In this document: positions 47,687 through 56,542 of the stretch, piece by piece | Layout: every line of letters starts with the position of its first letter | Numbering within the stretch: position 1 is the stretch's first letter | DNA from: Chitinophaga pinensis | GTDB lineage: Bacteria > Pseudomonadota > Gammaproteobacteria > Burkholderiales > Burkholderiaceae_C | Direction of reading: 5' to 3' | Assembly (NCBI GenBank): GCA_943326015.2 | Contig: CALPRQ020000020.1 | Span: 1 to 63,009, forward strand | DNA: 63,009 nucleotides | Made by a program: the position numbers and the translations under genes | The notes under the pieces: model-generated | The model's input: only the letters and a program-made list of their open reading frames with translations | What the model was told of the DNA's origin: nothing | The model's database searches: none

Positions 47687-48373
47687 ATGACAGGCGAAGA
47701 AAATATTGCGGCAGGGCCTACGCGAGTGATGCTGGTGGCGCTGCCCCTGATGTCCTGGGGCCTTGAGCGCTTGCTTGAGGGTGATCACGGCCGCTGGTCC
47801 GTGGTCGGGGTGGTCGACAGCGCGGCCGAGGGCGTGTTGCGTCTGGAGCAGATCGAGCCCGATCTGGTGGTGTTCGACCTCGATGGCGAAGAGGGCACCG
47901 AGTCGCTGGCGCACCTGCAGGCCCAGACCTCGGCCAGGATACTGGCCTTGACCAGCTCGCGCGACCATGCGCTGCAGGACAGCGCCGTGCTGGTGGGCGC
48001 GCGCGGCGTGGTCGGCAAGTACGAGGCGCCGGTGGTGCTGCTGCGCGCACTCGAGAAGGTCAATGCCGGCGAGATGTGGATCGAGCGCAGCGCGACCAGC
48101 CGCATCTTCATGGAGCTCTCGCTGCATCAGGACGGACGCTGGCGCAGCTCGCGCCGGGCCTCGGTCAGCGCACTGACGCCGAAGGAAAAGCTGACGGTCG
48201 AGGCCCTGGCCTCGGATGCCGCGGCGCCGGGCAAGGTGGTGGCGCAGCGCCTCAACATCAGCGAGCACACGCTGCGCAATCACCTGACCTCGATCTACCG
48301 CAAGCTCTCGGTCTCGAACCGGGCCGAGTTGCACGCCTACGTCAACCGGCACGGGCTGGAACGCCTGGGCTGA
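47687..48373 (+). CDS. LuxR-family response regulator with atypical receiver domain
   Basis: A 228-residue regulator with an N-terminal receiver-like domain (about 12-130) and a C-terminal LuxR/GerE helix-turn-helix (VSALTPKEKLTVEALA, then GKVVAQRLNISEHTLRNHLT and SIYRKLSVSNRAELHAYV). The phosphoacceptor-like aspartate (DLVVFDLDGEEG) and lysine (VVGKYEAPV) are kept. The acidic pair that normally follows the first strand is replaced by neutral residues (VMLVALPLMSWGLERLL), so magnesium binding and phosphorylation are doubtful. No sensor kinase gene is adjacent. It may be phosphorylation-independent; its target genes are unknown. The ATG at 47683 is out of frame. Confidence 0.88.
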   Translation: MTGEENIAAGPTRVMLVALPLMSWGLERLLEGDHGRWSVVGVVDSAAEGVLRLEQIEPDLVVFDLDGEEGTESLAHLQAQTSARILALTSSRDHALQDSAVLVGARGVVGKYEAPVVLLRALEKVNAGEMWIERSATSRIFMELSLHQDGRWRSSRRASVSALTPKEKLTVEALASDAAAPGKVVAQRLNISEHTLRNHLTSIYRKLSVSNRAELHAYVNRHGLERLG

Positions 48374-48374
48374 A

Positions 48375-48426
48375 AACCCGCGCGGTCGCGCAGGCCTGAG
48401 CCGATCAGGCCTGGTCAGGCCGGGTT
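48375..48426 (-). terminator. Hairpin between convergent genes, possible terminator for the Rieske gene
   Basis: A perfect 9-bp inverted repeat, CAGGCCTGA at 48391-48399 and TCAGGCCTG at 48405-48413, is nested inside a second pairing of AACCCG (48375-48380) with CGGGTT (48421-48426). On the minus strand the structure ends in GGGTTTT. It sits between the stops of the regulator and the Rieske gene. The U-run is short. Confidence 0.45.
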
Positions 48427-49577
48427 CAACCTTGCAGGGCCGATCCCAGCTTGGCGCGGTACCACTCGTGGAAATGCTGCATGCCGTCCTCCATCGGGCT
48501 CTGGTAGGGGCCGACCTCGTTGGCGCCGCGCGCCAGCAGCGCCTTGCGACCAGCGTCCATGCGCTCGCCGATCTCGTCGTCCTCGATGCAGGTCTCCATG
48601 TAGGCAGCACGCTGGGCATCGACGAATCCGCGCTCGAAGGCGGCGATTTCCTCCGGGTAGTAGAACTCGACCATGTTGAGCGTCTTGTCGACGCTGATCG
48701 GGTGCAGCGTCGAGACGGTCAGCACATGCGGGTACCACTCGACCATGATGTGCGGGTAGTAGGTCAGCCAGACCGCGCCCTGCTCGGGCAGTTTGCCCTG
48801 CCGGTAGGCCATCAGCTGCTGATGCCATTGCTGGTAGACCGGGCTGCCGGCGCCCTTGAGCAGGTTCTGCACGCCCACGGTCTGCACCGAGTATTCGGGC
48901 TTGAACTCCCATTTGAGGTCGTCGCAGGTCACGAAGTTGCCCAGTCCGGGGTGGAAGGGCACGACATGGTAGTCCTCGAGGTAGACCTCGATGAAGGTCT
49001 TCCAGTTGTAGTTGCACTCGTGCAGTTCGACATGGTCGAGCACCATGCCATCGAAGCTCAGCGTGCGGGCCGGTCCCATGCCAGCGAGGTCGGCGGCGAT
49101 GTCGCGGCCGTTGTCCTCGAACAGCATGCCGTTCCATTCGCGCAGCGGGTAGCGCTGCAGGTCCAGGCAGGGGTCCTGCGAGAAATGCGGCGCGCCGATC
49201 AGCTCGCCGAGCTGGCCCATTGCTGAGCCGCCGCTGTAGGTCCAGCGGTGCAGCGGGCAGACGATGTTGCCAGCGGCGCTGCCCTTGGCGTTGTCTGCGA
49301 GGTTGCCGCGTCCCTTGAGCATGACGGCCTGGCGATGCCGGCAGACGTTGCTGACGAGTTCGACACCCTTTTCGGTACGGACCAGGGCGCGGCCTTCGCC
49401 CTCCTGGGGCAGGGCGTAGTAGTCGCCCACGTTGGGTACGGCGTTGACATGCCCCACATAGCGGGGCCCGCGCTGGAAGATGGTCTCCATCTCGCGCTGG
49501 AACAGCGCTGGGTCAAAATAGCTGGAAACCGGAAATTGGCTTTCGGCCTGCTGGAGCTGAAGACTTAAATCAGACAT
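48426..49577 (-). CDS. Rieske-type aromatic ring-hydroxylating dioxygenase alpha subunit
   Basis: A 383-residue oxygenase. The [2Fe-2S] Rieske ligands are in VCRHRQAVML (Cys-x-His) and CPLHRWTYSG (Cys-x-x-His). The catalytic iron site reads IEVYLEDYHVVPFHPGL, with two histidines and a nearby aspartate. No reductase or beta subunit gene is adjacent, so electrons must come from elsewhere. The substrate cannot be inferred; the aromatic name is a family label. A Shine-Dalgarno-like AGGACC precedes the ATG. It is divergent from ispA, as in several Comamonadaceae. Confidence 0.87.
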   Translation of the reverse strand: MSDLSLQLQQAESQFPVSSYFDPALFQREMETIFQRGPRYVGHVNAVPNVGDYYALPQEGEGRALVRTEKGVELVSNVCRHRQAVMLKGRGNLADNAKGSAAGNIVCPLHRWTYSGGSAMGQLGELIGAPHFSQDPCLDLQRYPLREWNGMLFEDNGRDIAADLAGMGPARTLSFDGMVLDHVELHECNYNWKTFIEVYLEDYHVVPFHPGLGNFVTCDDLKWEFKPEYSVQTVGVQNLLKGAGSPVYQQWHQQLMAYRQGKLPEQGAVWLTYYPHIMVEWYPHVLTVSTLHPISVDKTLNMVEFYYPEEIAAFERGFVDAQRAAYMETCIEDDEIGERMDAGRKALLARGANEVGPYQSPMEDGMQHFHEWYRAKLGSALQG

Positions 49578-49895
49578 GAAGGTCCTGACCTAGAGACTCC
49601 CCCTATTAAGGGGCAGGGAAGCGCTTTGTCGTTGAACGAATCGGCGCAGGAAGGTTTTACTACTCAAGATGAGCTGGAAAGGGGCGCCCATTGTACCCTC
49701 CTCAGGATAAATCCGGGGCTAATCCGGTCCGGCTCAATGCCGCCGAGTGGCAGGCCCTAAAATCTGACTTTTGACTTCTTGTCGCCTGCGGCCAAGTGTT
49801 GCAGCGGCCTCATTCATGTCCTCTATCCTTGCGCACCGGGAGCTTGCCCCGTCCGACTGCCGTTGCGGCCTGCCCCTCAAGCGGGGGATGGCGCA
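49578..49895. other. Non-coding gap between the Rieske gene and ispA; no xseB found
   Basis: I find no supported gene in this 318-base gap. It contains two short G+C hairpins, CCCCT-ATTA-AGGGG at 49600-49613 and CCCC-TCAAG-CGGGG near 49873-49886. A TAAAAT hexamer at 49758-49763 could be the ispA -10, giving a leader of about 125 bases. The exonuclease VII small-subunit gene xseB, often just upstream of ispA in proteobacteria, was looked for in all plus-strand frames and not seen. Confidence 0.55.
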
Positions 49896-50804
49896 ATGAG
49901 CGGGACCTCTGCCGATTTCAGCGCCTGGAGCGCGGTGCGCCTGGCCGAGGTCGAGCGCCTGCTTGAGCAATGGGTGCCCGAAGCGGCTCCGGCCGGCCTG
50001 GGCGCCGCGATGCGCTACGCGGTGCTCGACGGCGGCAAGCGCCTACGTCCGCTGCTGGTGCTGGCGACCGCCGAGGCGGTGGCCGGTGCGCTGCCACCGC
50101 CAGGCGCTGTCGCCTGGCGCGCGGCCTGCGCGCTCGAGCTGATCCACGCCTACTCGCTGGCGCACGACGACCTGCCCTGCATGGACAACGACGTGCTGCG
50201 GCGCGGCAAGCCGACCCTGCATGTGCAGTTCGGCGAGGCGCAGGCGCTGCTCGCGGGCGATGCGCTGCAGGCGCTGGCTTTCGAGCTGCTGTTGCCGCCA
50301 GAGGCCTCGGTGGCGCCGGCGCTGGCAGTGCGGCTCTGCCGTCAGCTGGTGATCGCCTCGGGTTGGGACGGCATGGCCGGCGGCCAGGCGATCGATCTGG
50401 CCGGCGTGGGGCGGGTGCTGGACCAGGCCAGTCTGGAGGACATGCACCGCCGCAAGACCGGTGCGCTGCTGCTGGCCAGCGTCGAGATGGGCGCCGTTGC
50501 TGCCGCTGCCAGCGAGTCCGCGCTGCAGGCGCTGGGCCGCTACGGCCGCGCGCTCGGGCTGGCCTTCCAGGTCGTCGATGACATCCTGGATGTGACCGCC
50601 GACTCGGCCACGCTGGGCAAGACCGCCGGCAAGGATGCGGCCGCCGACAAGCCCACTTTCGTTTCCCTGCTCGGGCTGGAGGCGGCCCAGGCCTATGCCG
50701 ACAGCCTGCTGGCGCAGGCGCATGAGGCATTGGAGCAAGCCGGCCTGCGCCGGGCCGATCACCTGCACGCCATCGCTGACTGGGTGGTGCGCCGCAATCA
50801 CTGA
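49896..50804 (+). CDS. ispA: Polyprenyl synthetase, probable farnesyl diphosphate synthase
   Basis: A 302-residue short-chain trans-prenyl transferase that condenses isopentenyl diphosphate with allylic diphosphates. The first aspartate-rich motif is in [20 protein letters not shown] (DDxxxxD) and the second in [27 protein letters not shown] and GGQAIDLAG are also conserved. The start [11 protein letters not shown] is preferred; the frame continues upstream through a Cys/Pro-rich stretch without family similarity. dxs follows after 53 bases, so both are in one isoprenoid operon. Confidence 0.93.
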   Translation: MSGTSADFSAWSAVRLAEVERLLEQWVPEAAPAGLGAAMRYAVLDGGKRLRPLLVLATAEAVAGALPPPGAVAWRAACALELIHAYSLAHDDLPCMDNDVLRRGKPTLHVQFGEAQALLAGDALQALAFELLLPPEASVAPALAVRLCRQLVIASGWDGMAGGQAIDLAGVGRVLDQASLEDMHRRKTGALLLASVEMGAVAAAASESALQALGRYGRALGLAFQVVDDILDVTADSATLGKTAGKDAAADKPTFVSLLGLEAAQAYADSLLAQAHEALEQAGLRRADHLHAIADWVVRRNH

Positions 50805-50857
50805 CATCTCAGCCGCCGCGCTGCCTGCCGACCCTCGCTACTCGAGAACCCCGAACA

Positions 50858-52741
50858 ATGACCGGTTTGCTGTCCACCATCGATTCTCCGGCCGATCTGC
50901 GCCGACTGACGCGCGCCCAGCTGCCCGCGCTGGCCGCTGAGCTGCGCGACTTCCTGCTGCACAGCGTGGCGCGCACCGGCGGCCACCTGAGCTCCAACCT
51001 CGGCACGGTCGAGCTGACCCTCGCGCTGCACTATGTCTTCAACACGCCCGAGGACCGCATCGTCTGGGACGTCGGGCACCAGACCTATCCGCACAAGATC
51101 CTGACCGGCCGGCGCGAGCGCATGGGCAGCCTGCGCCAGCTCGGCGGCATCAGCGGTTTTCCGCTGCGCAGCGAGAGCGGGTACGACGCCTTCGGCACCG
51201 CGCATTCGTCGACCAGCATCTCGGCCGCGCTCGGCATGGCGATGGCGGCCCACCAGAAGGGCGAGAACCGGCAGGCGATCGCCGTCATCGGTGACGGTGC
51301 GATGACTGCCGGCATGGCCTTCGAGGCGCTCAACAACGCGGGCGTGCTCGACGGCAAGCTGCTGGTGATCCTCAACGACAACGACATGTCGATCAGCCCG
51401 CCGGTTGGCGCGCTGAATCGCTACCTGGCCCAGCTCATGAGCGGGCGCTTCTACTCGACGGCCAAGCAGGTCGGCAAGCAGGTGCTGTCGCGCACGCCGC
51501 ACCTGCTCGAACTGGCCAAGCGCCTGGAGGAGCAGGCCAAGGGCCTGGTGGTGCCGGCGACGCTGTTCGAGAAGTTCGGCTTCAACTACATCGGCCCGAT
51601 CGACGGCCATGACCTCGAATCGCTGATCCCGACGCTGGAGAACATCAAGCAGCTCGAAGGCCCGCAGTTCCTGCATGTGGTCACCAAGAAGGGCAGGGGC
51701 TACGACCTGGCCGAAGCCGATCCGATCTCCTACCATGGCCCGGGCAAGTTCGACCCCAGGGTCGGCCTGCAGCAGCCGGCCATCCCCCCGACGCCGACCT
51801 TCAGCCAGGTGTTCGGCCGCTGGCTGTGCGACATGGCCGCGCATGACAAGCGCCTGGTCGGCATCACGCCGGCGATGCGCGAGGGCTCGGGCATGGTCGA
51901 GTTCCACCAGCGCTTCCCGGACCGCTACTATGACGTCGGCATTGCCGAGCAGCACGCGGTCACCTTTGGCGCCGGCCTGGCCTGCGAGGGACTGCGGCCC
52001 GTGGTCGCGATCTACTCGACCTTCCTGCAGCGCGCCTACGACCAGCTGGTGCATGACGTCGCGCTGCAGAAGCTGCCGATGGTGCTGGCGCTCGACCGCG
52101 CCGGCCTGGTGGGTGCCGACGGCCCGACCCATGCCGGCGCCTACGACATCCCCTTCCTGCGCTGCATCCCCAACGTGAGCATCGCCTGCCCGGCCGACGA
52201 GGCCGAGTGCTACCGCCTGTTGTCGACCGCCTATGCGCAGGATCACGCGGTCGCGGTGCGCTACCCGCGCGGTTCCGGTACCGGTGCCGCCTTGCCCAGT
52301 GGTCCCGATGGCCTGCAGGGACTGCCCTATGGCAAGGGCGAGCTGCGGCGCCAGGGCCAGCGAATCGCGATCCTGGCCTTCGGCACCCTGTTGCAGCCCG
52401 CGCTGGTGGCCGCCGAGGCGCTCGATGCCACGGTCGTCAACATGCGTTGGGCCAAGCCGCTCGACCTCGATCTGCTGCTGGCGGTCGCGCGCAGCCACGA
52501 GGCCCTCGTGACGGTCGAGGAGGGCGCCATTGCCGGCGGTGCGGGTTCGGCCGTGCTCGAAGCCCTGCAGGCCGCACGCCTGCCCTTGCCGGTGCTGCAA
52601 CTGGGACTGCCCGACCGCTTCATCGAGCATGGCGACCATGGCAAGCTGCTGGCCGGGCTGGGCCTGGATGCCGAGGGCATCGAGCGCAGCGTGCGTGCCT
52701 GGCTGGCGCCAGTTGAGCCGCAGCAAGGGGTCGCAGCTTGA
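50858..52741 (+). CDS. dxs: 1-deoxy-D-xylulose-5-phosphate synthase
   Basis: A 627-residue thiamine diphosphate enzyme, first and rate-setting step of the MEP isoprenoid pathway (pyruvate plus glyceraldehyde 3-phosphate). The N-terminal half has [20 protein letters not shown] and the cofactor motif [20 protein letters not shown] through [12 protein letters not shown]. The pyrimidine-binding domain has [19 protein letters not shown], and [18 protein letters not shown] is also conserved. Its stop overlaps the TTG start of the next gene by four bases. Confidence 0.96.
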   Translation: MTGLLSTIDSPADLRRLTRAQLPALAAELRDFLLHSVARTGGHLSSNLGTVELTLALHYVFNTPEDRIVWDVGHQTYPHKILTGRRERMGSLRQLGGISGFPLRSESGYDAFGTAHSSTSISAALGMAMAAHQKGENRQAIAVIGDGAMTAGMAFEALNNAGVLDGKLLVILNDNDMSISPPVGALNRYLAQLMSGRFYSTAKQVGKQVLSRTPHLLELAKRLEEQAKGLVVPATLFEKFGFNYIGPIDGHDLESLIPTLENIKQLEGPQFLHVVTKKGRGYDLAEADPISYHGPGKFDPRVGLQQPAIPPTPTFSQVFGRWLCDMAAHDKRLVGITPAMREGSGMVEFHQRFPDRYYDVGIAEQHAVTFGAGLACEGLRPVVAIYSTFLQRAYDQLVHDVALQKLPMVLALDRAGLVGADGPTHAGAYDIPFLRCIPNVSIACPADEAECYRLLSTAYAQDHAVAVRYPRGSGTGAALPSGPDGLQGLPYGKGELRRQGQRIAILAFGTLLQPALVAAEALDATVVNMRWAKPLDLDLLLAVARSHEALVTVEEGAIAGGAGSAVLEALQAARLPLPVLQLGLPDRFIEHGDHGKLLAGLGLDAEGIERSVRAWLAPVEPQQGVAA

Positions 52742-53817
52742 GGCGTCGCAGCGTCGTGCAGCAAGCCGGCCTGGCCGGCATCCTGGCTGCCTGTGCCGCG
52801 CCGGCCGTTCATGCCCAGCCGGTGCTGCGCTGGCGCATCGCGACGGCTTTCCCTCATGCACTCGATGCCATCCTGGGGGGTACCGAGCAGTTCGTGCGTC
52901 AGGTCGGCCTGTTGTCGGGCGGACGACTCCAGCTCACCCTGCTGCCGAACGAGGAGCCGGTTTCCCCCCTGGCTCAGATCGAGGCCTTGCAGCAGGGCGA
53001 GATCGACGCCCTGCACGCCGTTCCCACCCATCTGGTGGCGGTCGACGAGTGCTTCGCGTTCGACGGCGCACTGCCGTTCGGACTCAACAGCCGCCAGATG
53101 AATGCCTGGATGATCGAGGGCAACGGACTCAAGCTGCTGCGCGATTTCTATGCCCAGCACCAGATCGTCAATTTCCCGATGGGCAATACCGGTGCGCAGA
53201 TGGGCGGCTGGTTCCGTCATGAACTGCAGTCATTGGAGGACCTCAATGGCTTGCGGATCCAGATCTCCGGCCTGGGCGCGCGCGTGCTGCAGTCGCTCGG
53301 TGCCGCACCGCAGCAGCTTGCAGCAGGCGAGATGGTCGCCGCACTCGAGCGCGGCCAGCTGGATGCGGCCGAATGGGTCGGGCCGCACGATGATCGAAAA
53401 CTGGGGCTCAACCGCGTCACCCGCCACTACTATTACCCGGGCTGGTGGGAGGGTGGCACCCAGCTCAGTCTCTATTGCCATGCGAAGGCTTGGCGCAACC
53501 TGCCAGCTGAGCTGAAGTTGATGGTCGAGCTGGCGGCACAGGCGGCCCATGCGGTGGTCCAGGCGCGCTACGATGTGCTCAACCCGCAGGCGTTCAAGCA
53601 GCTGGTCGCTGCCGGCGCCAAGGTCAAGGCCTTTCCCAGGCCGGTGATGGATGCGGCCTTCAAGGCCTCGAACGTGCTCTACGCCGACCTGTCGCGTCGC
53701 AACCCGGGCTGGCGGCGTATCTATGCCGACTTTTCCGCCTTCCGGCGCGAGCAGAACCTCTGGCACCGGCTTGCCGAGGCCTCCTTCGACCGCTACATGC
53801 AGTCGGCCCGGCTTTGA
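52738..53817 (+). CDS. TRAP transporter solute-binding protein (DctP family), TTG start
   Basis: A 359-residue periplasmic binding protein. The N-terminus [20 protein letters not shown] followed by PAVHAQ is a plausible Tat signal peptide, cleaved after AHA/VHA. The mature protein starts [19 protein letters not shown] and contains [37 protein letters not shown] and [15 protein letters not shown], fitting the DctP family. No ATG precedes the signal sequence; the TTG at 52738 overlaps the dxs stop (TTGA) and gives the complete signal peptide. No TRAP membrane-subunit genes (dctQ/dctM) are adjacent, so the partner permease and the ligand are unknown. Confidence 0.87.
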   Translation: MRRRSVVQQAGLAGILAACAAPAVHAQPVLRWRIATAFPHALDAILGGTEQFVRQVGLLSGGRLQLTLLPNEEPVSPLAQIEALQQGEIDALHAVPTHLVAVDECFAFDGALPFGLNSRQMNAWMIEGNGLKLLRDFYAQHQIVNFPMGNTGAQMGGWFRHELQSLEDLNGLRIQISGLGARVLQSLGAAPQQLAAGEMVAALERGQLDAAEWVGPHDDRKLGLNRVTRHYYYPGWWEGGTQLSLYCHAKAWRNLPAELKLMVELAAQAAHAVVQARYDVLNPQAFKQLVAAGAKVKAFPRPVMDAAFKASNVLYADLSRRNPGWRRIYADFSAFRREQNLWHRLAEASFDRYMQSARL

Positions 53818-53844
53818 GGCCCGGCTGCAACCCACTCATTCAAG

Positions 53845-54294
53845 ATGCAAATCGACGTCAAGATCCTCGACCCGCGGCTCGCGCAGCAGCCGCCCGCCTA
53901 CGCCACGTCCGGCAGCGCCGGCCTCGATCTGCGGGCCTGCCTGGAGCAGCCGCTCACGCTGGCGCCCAATGCCTGGCAGCTGGTGCCGACCGGCATGGCC
54001 ATCCATCTGGCCGATCCGGGCTATGCGGCGCTGATCCTGCCGCGCTCGGGCCTGGGTCACAAGCATGGCATCGTGCTCGGCAATCTGGTCGGTCTGATCG
54101 ACAGCGACTACCAGGGGCAGCTGATGGTCAGCGCCTGGAACCGCAGCGAGGTGGCGTTCACCATCGAGCCGATGGAGCGCATTGCCCAGCTGGTGATCGT
54201 GCCGGTGCTGCAGGCCAAGTTCAATGTTGTCGATGACTTCGCTGCCGCGACCGAGCGCGGCGCCGGTGGCTACGGCTCGACCGGCCGCGGCTGA
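53845..54294 (+). CDS. dut: Deoxyuridine 5'-triphosphate nucleotidohydrolase (dUTPase)
   Basis: A 149-residue trimeric dUTPase that makes dUMP and keeps uracil out of DNA. All five motifs are visible: [13 protein letters not shown]-like [14 protein letters not shown] (1), [20 protein letters not shown] (2), [10 protein letters not shown] (3), [15 protein letters not shown] (4) and the C-terminal [12 protein letters not shown] (5). The start [12 protein letters not shown] is standard. It follows the TRAP protein gene by 27 bases. Confidence 0.96.
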   Translation: MQIDVKILDPRLAQQPPAYATSGSAGLDLRACLEQPLTLAPNAWQLVPTGMAIHLADPGYAALILPRSGLGHKHGIVLGNLVGLIDSDYQGQLMVSAWNRSEVAFTIEPMERIAQLVIVPVLQAKFNVVDDFAAATERGAGGYGSTGRG

Positions 54295-54344
54295 GTCCTG
54301 GCCCTTGATCCGGGGCCGATAGTCCGCCGGGGCGCGGGCTGTCC

Positions 54345-54887
54345 TCAGTGCAGGGTCTGGCCGGCGCCGTTGACCTGGGCCTGTCCTTCCGAGGCATGAC
54401 CGCCGAGGCGGAAGAAGCCGGTGCCCATCGTGCCCTGGCCGATCTCCTCGGCATAGGCCTCGCGCACCTCGTGCACCTTGAGCTGCAGCCGCAACGCGAT
54501 GCCGGCCAGCGGGTGGTTGGCGTCCAGCACCACATGTTCGGGGTAGATCTCGCTGACGAAATAGACCAGGTCGCGCGGCGCCTCCGGGTTGCAGCCCTCG
54601 GGCAGGCCCTCGAAGGCCATGCCTTCTTCCAGCTCCGCGGGGAAGGCCGCGCGCGGTTCCAGGAACAGCTTGCGGTCGTCGAAGTCGCCGAAGGCGTCCT
54701 CGGGCTCCAGGTGCAGTTCCAGCTCGGCATCGGGCTCCAGGCCCTGCAACTTTTCCTCGATCTTGGCCAGCAGGTCGTCACCGCCGAGCAGGAACTCGAC
54801 TGGCTCGTCGAGTTCGTCCAGCGTTTCGCCCAGGGTGTCTTTGAGCGTCCAGGTCAGCGACACGACGCATTGGGGAGTGATTTTCAT
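54345..54887 (-). CDS. slyD: FKBP-type peptidyl-prolyl isomerase, SlyD-like
   Basis: A 180-residue SlyD-type prolyl isomerase and chaperone. The FKBP domain is split by the IF (insert-in-flap) chaperone domain: MKITPQCVVSLTWTLKDTLG and DEPVEFLLGGDDLLAKIEEK come first, then the acidic insert (LELHLEPEDAFGDFDDRKLF) and finally HPLAGIALRLQLKVHEVREA. The histidine-rich metal-binding tail of E. coli SlyD is absent. The start codon lies only 14 bases from the start of the divergent roxA-like gene. Confidence 0.92.
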   Translation of the reverse strand: MKITPQCVVSLTWTLKDTLGETLDELDEPVEFLLGGDDLLAKIEEKLQGLEPDAELELHLEPEDAFGDFDDRKLFLEPRAAFPAELEEGMAFEGLPEGCNPEAPRDLVYFVSEIYPEHVVLDANHPLAGIALRLQLKVHEVREAYAEEIGQGTMGTGFFRLGGHASEGQAQVNGAGQTLH

Positions 54888-54890
54888 CGC

Positions 54891-54898
54891 ACAATTGT
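54891..54898. promoter_or_regulatory. Palindrome ACAATTGT centred between slyD and roxA starts, shared -10 candidate
   Basis: The 14 bases between the two divergent start codons contain the palindrome ACAATTGT. On each strand it supplies an NACAAT hexamer (CACAAT for roxA at 54890-54895, GACAAT for slyD at 54899-54894) that ends exactly 6 bases before the ATG. There is no space for a Shine-Dalgarno sequence in either direction. Confidence 0.4.
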
Positions 54899-54901
54899 CC
54901 C

Positions 54902-56050
54902 ATGATCGCCACCTATCTGCCTTTCCCCCCCGATTCCGACCAGCCGCTCGCCTTGCTCGGCGGCCTGTCGCCAGCCCAGTTCATGCGCGACTACTGGCAG
55001 AAGAAGCCGCTGCTCGTGCGCGGTGCCTTGCCCGGCTTCCAGCCCCTGCTGTCGCGCCCGCAACTGTTCGCGTTGTCCGGCCAGGACGATGTCGAGTCCC
55101 GCCTGATCGTGCAAAAGCCCGGCCAGGGCTGGACGCTCAAGCATGGGCCCTTCGCCAAGTCGGCCTTTCCGGCCTTCAAGCAGCCGCACTGGACGCTGCT
55201 GGTGCAGGGCGTGGACCTGCACGACGACGGCGCGCACGCGCTGATGCAGCAGTTCCGCTTCCTGCCCGATGCCCGCCTGGACGACCTGATGATCTCCTGG
55301 GCCAGCGAGGGCGGCGGCGTCGGTCCGCATTTCGACAGCTATGACGTGTTCCTGATCCAGGCCCTGGGCAAGCGCCACTGGCGCATCGGCCGCCAGGACG
55401 ACCTGAGCCTGGAGGAGGACGTGCCGCTCAAGATTCTCACCAATTTCAAGGCCGAGGAGGACTATGTCTGCGAGCCCGGCGACCTGCTCTATCTGCCGCC
55501 CAAATGGGCGCATGACGGCGTGGCGGTCGAAGGCGAGTGCATGACCTACTCGGTGGGTTTCAGGGTGCCGCAGCGCGGTGGCCTGGCCGGCGAGATCGCG
55601 CAGCGCCTGGCCGACGACCACGAGGACGAGACGCTGTACGAGGACCCCGACCAGCCCGCGACCCGGCAGCCGGGCCGCATTCCGGCCGGTTTGCAGTCCT
55701 TCACGGCCGATGCGCTGCGCCGCCTGCTCGAACAGCCCGAGGACATGGCGCGCGCGCTGGGCGAAGTCATGACCGAGCCCAAGCCCAAGGTCTGGTTCGA
55801 CGAGCCCGAGGGCGACTGGGAGCCCGGCGCCGTTCGGCTCGACCGTCGCACCCGCATGATGTATGACGAGCACCATGTCTTCATCAACGGTGAGGCCTAT
55901 CGTGCCGGCGGTGAGGATGCCGAACTGATGCGTCGCCTGGCCGACCAGCGGTGCCTGGATCTGGTGGCCGTGCGCGGCGCGAGCGAGGACGCCCAGGCGT
56001 TGCTGGGCGAGTGGTTCGTGGCGGGCTGGCTGCACGCGCAGCAGGCTTGA
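54902..56050 (+). CDS. roxA: Cupin/JmjC-type ribosomal protein uL16 hydroxylase (RoxA/YcfD-like)
   Basis: A 382-residue 2-oxoglutarate/Fe(II) oxygenase of the YcfD group, which hydroxylates an arginine of ribosomal protein uL16. The N-terminal FMRDYWQKKPLLVRGALPGF, the iron-binding HxD motif GVGPHFDSYDVFLIQALGKR and the distal histidine in LYLPPKWAHDGVAV fit. CMTYSVGFRVPQ follows. The C-terminal half contains the winged-helix dimer region. The length is close to that of E. coli YcfD. A two-subgroup ambiguity remains, since related cupins modify other ribosomal proteins. Confidence 0.87.
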   Translation: MIATYLPFPPDSDQPLALLGGLSPAQFMRDYWQKKPLLVRGALPGFQPLLSRPQLFALSGQDDVESRLIVQKPGQGWTLKHGPFAKSAFPAFKQPHWTLLVQGVDLHDDGAHALMQQFRFLPDARLDDLMISWASEGGGVGPHFDSYDVFLIQALGKRHWRIGRQDDLSLEEDVPLKILTNFKAEEDYVCEPGDLLYLPPKWAHDGVAVEGECMTYSVGFRVPQRGGLAGEIAQRLADDHEDETLYEDPDQPATRQPGRIPAGLQSFTADALRRLLEQPEDMARALGEVMTEPKPKVWFDEPEGDWEPGAVRLDRRTRMMYDEHHVFINGEAYRAGGEDAELMRRLADQRCLDLVAVRGASEDAQALLGEWFVAGWLHAQQA

Positions 56051-56111
56051 ACCGGGCCGGCCGGCAGCTGCCGCCATGCTGGAACTCCTGTTGACAATTT
56101 GCTACAAAAAA

Positions 56112-56133
56112 GGAGGGTGGGTGGGTTATCCCT
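56112..56133 (+). repeat. G-run tract with matching C-run in the gap after roxA
   Basis: GGAGGGTGGGTGGG at 56112-56125 has four adjacent G-runs and could form a two-layer G-quadruplex. Alternatively GGAGGG can pair with CCCTCC just downstream (56130-56135) to form a 6-bp hairpin followed by TCATTTT, possibly a weak terminator for roxA. Only one can be right at a time. Confidence 0.3.
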
Positions 56134-56279
56134 CCCTCATTTTGGCGATATGATTGAAATTGAACTTGCGAGCGCTGAATGCCTGTCAGCATCGCGAAAG
56201 TTTCGCTGGCGGCCATATCAGGATGGTGGCGCCGGCTGACTCAAATGATCGTCCTGATTGATTTTTTTTGGACCGTAAC

Positions 56280-56522
56280 ATGAACAAGACTCTCGTTATC
56301 GCTGCTCTGATGGCCGCTGCTGCTCTGTCCGCTTGCGGCAAGAAGGAAGAAGCTGCTGCTCCGGCACCGGCACCCGCTGCTGAAGCACCGGCCGCCGCTC
56401 CGGCTGCTGCTCCCGCCGCTCCGGCTGCTGAAGCCGCTCCGGCTGCTGCACCGGCCGCTCCGGCTGCTGAAGCCGCTGCTGCTCCGGCCGCTGCTGCCCC
56501 GGCCGCTGAAGAGAAGAAGTAA
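56280..56522 (+). CDS. Small Ala/Pro-rich lipoprotein
   Basis: An 80-residue protein. Residues 1-18 are a lipoprotein signal peptide with lipobox LSAC, so Cys19 should be lipidated. The mature protein is CGKKEE followed by about 55 residues made almost only of Ala, Pro and Glu (for example APAAEAPAAAPAA) and a KK end. The coding DNA contains an imperfect 39-base repeat: a 24-base segment occurs at 56415-56438 and again at 56454-56477. A strong terminator follows at once. It resembles small Ala/Pro-rich lipoproteins common in Betaproteobacteria; function is unknown. Confidence 0.8.
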   Translation: MNKTLVIAALMAAAALSACGKKEEAAAPAPAPAAEAPAAAPAAAPAAPAAEAAPAAAPAAPAAEAAAAPAAAAPAAEEKK

Positions 56523-56542
56523 TCCCTTCTGCTCCAAGCAAG

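Noticed and set aside
50798-52861. 687-residue minus-strand frame opposite dxs, and a similar one at 60809-62965 opposite parE
   Set aside because: Both are shadows of highly conserved plus-strand enzymes and have no signal or domain of their own.
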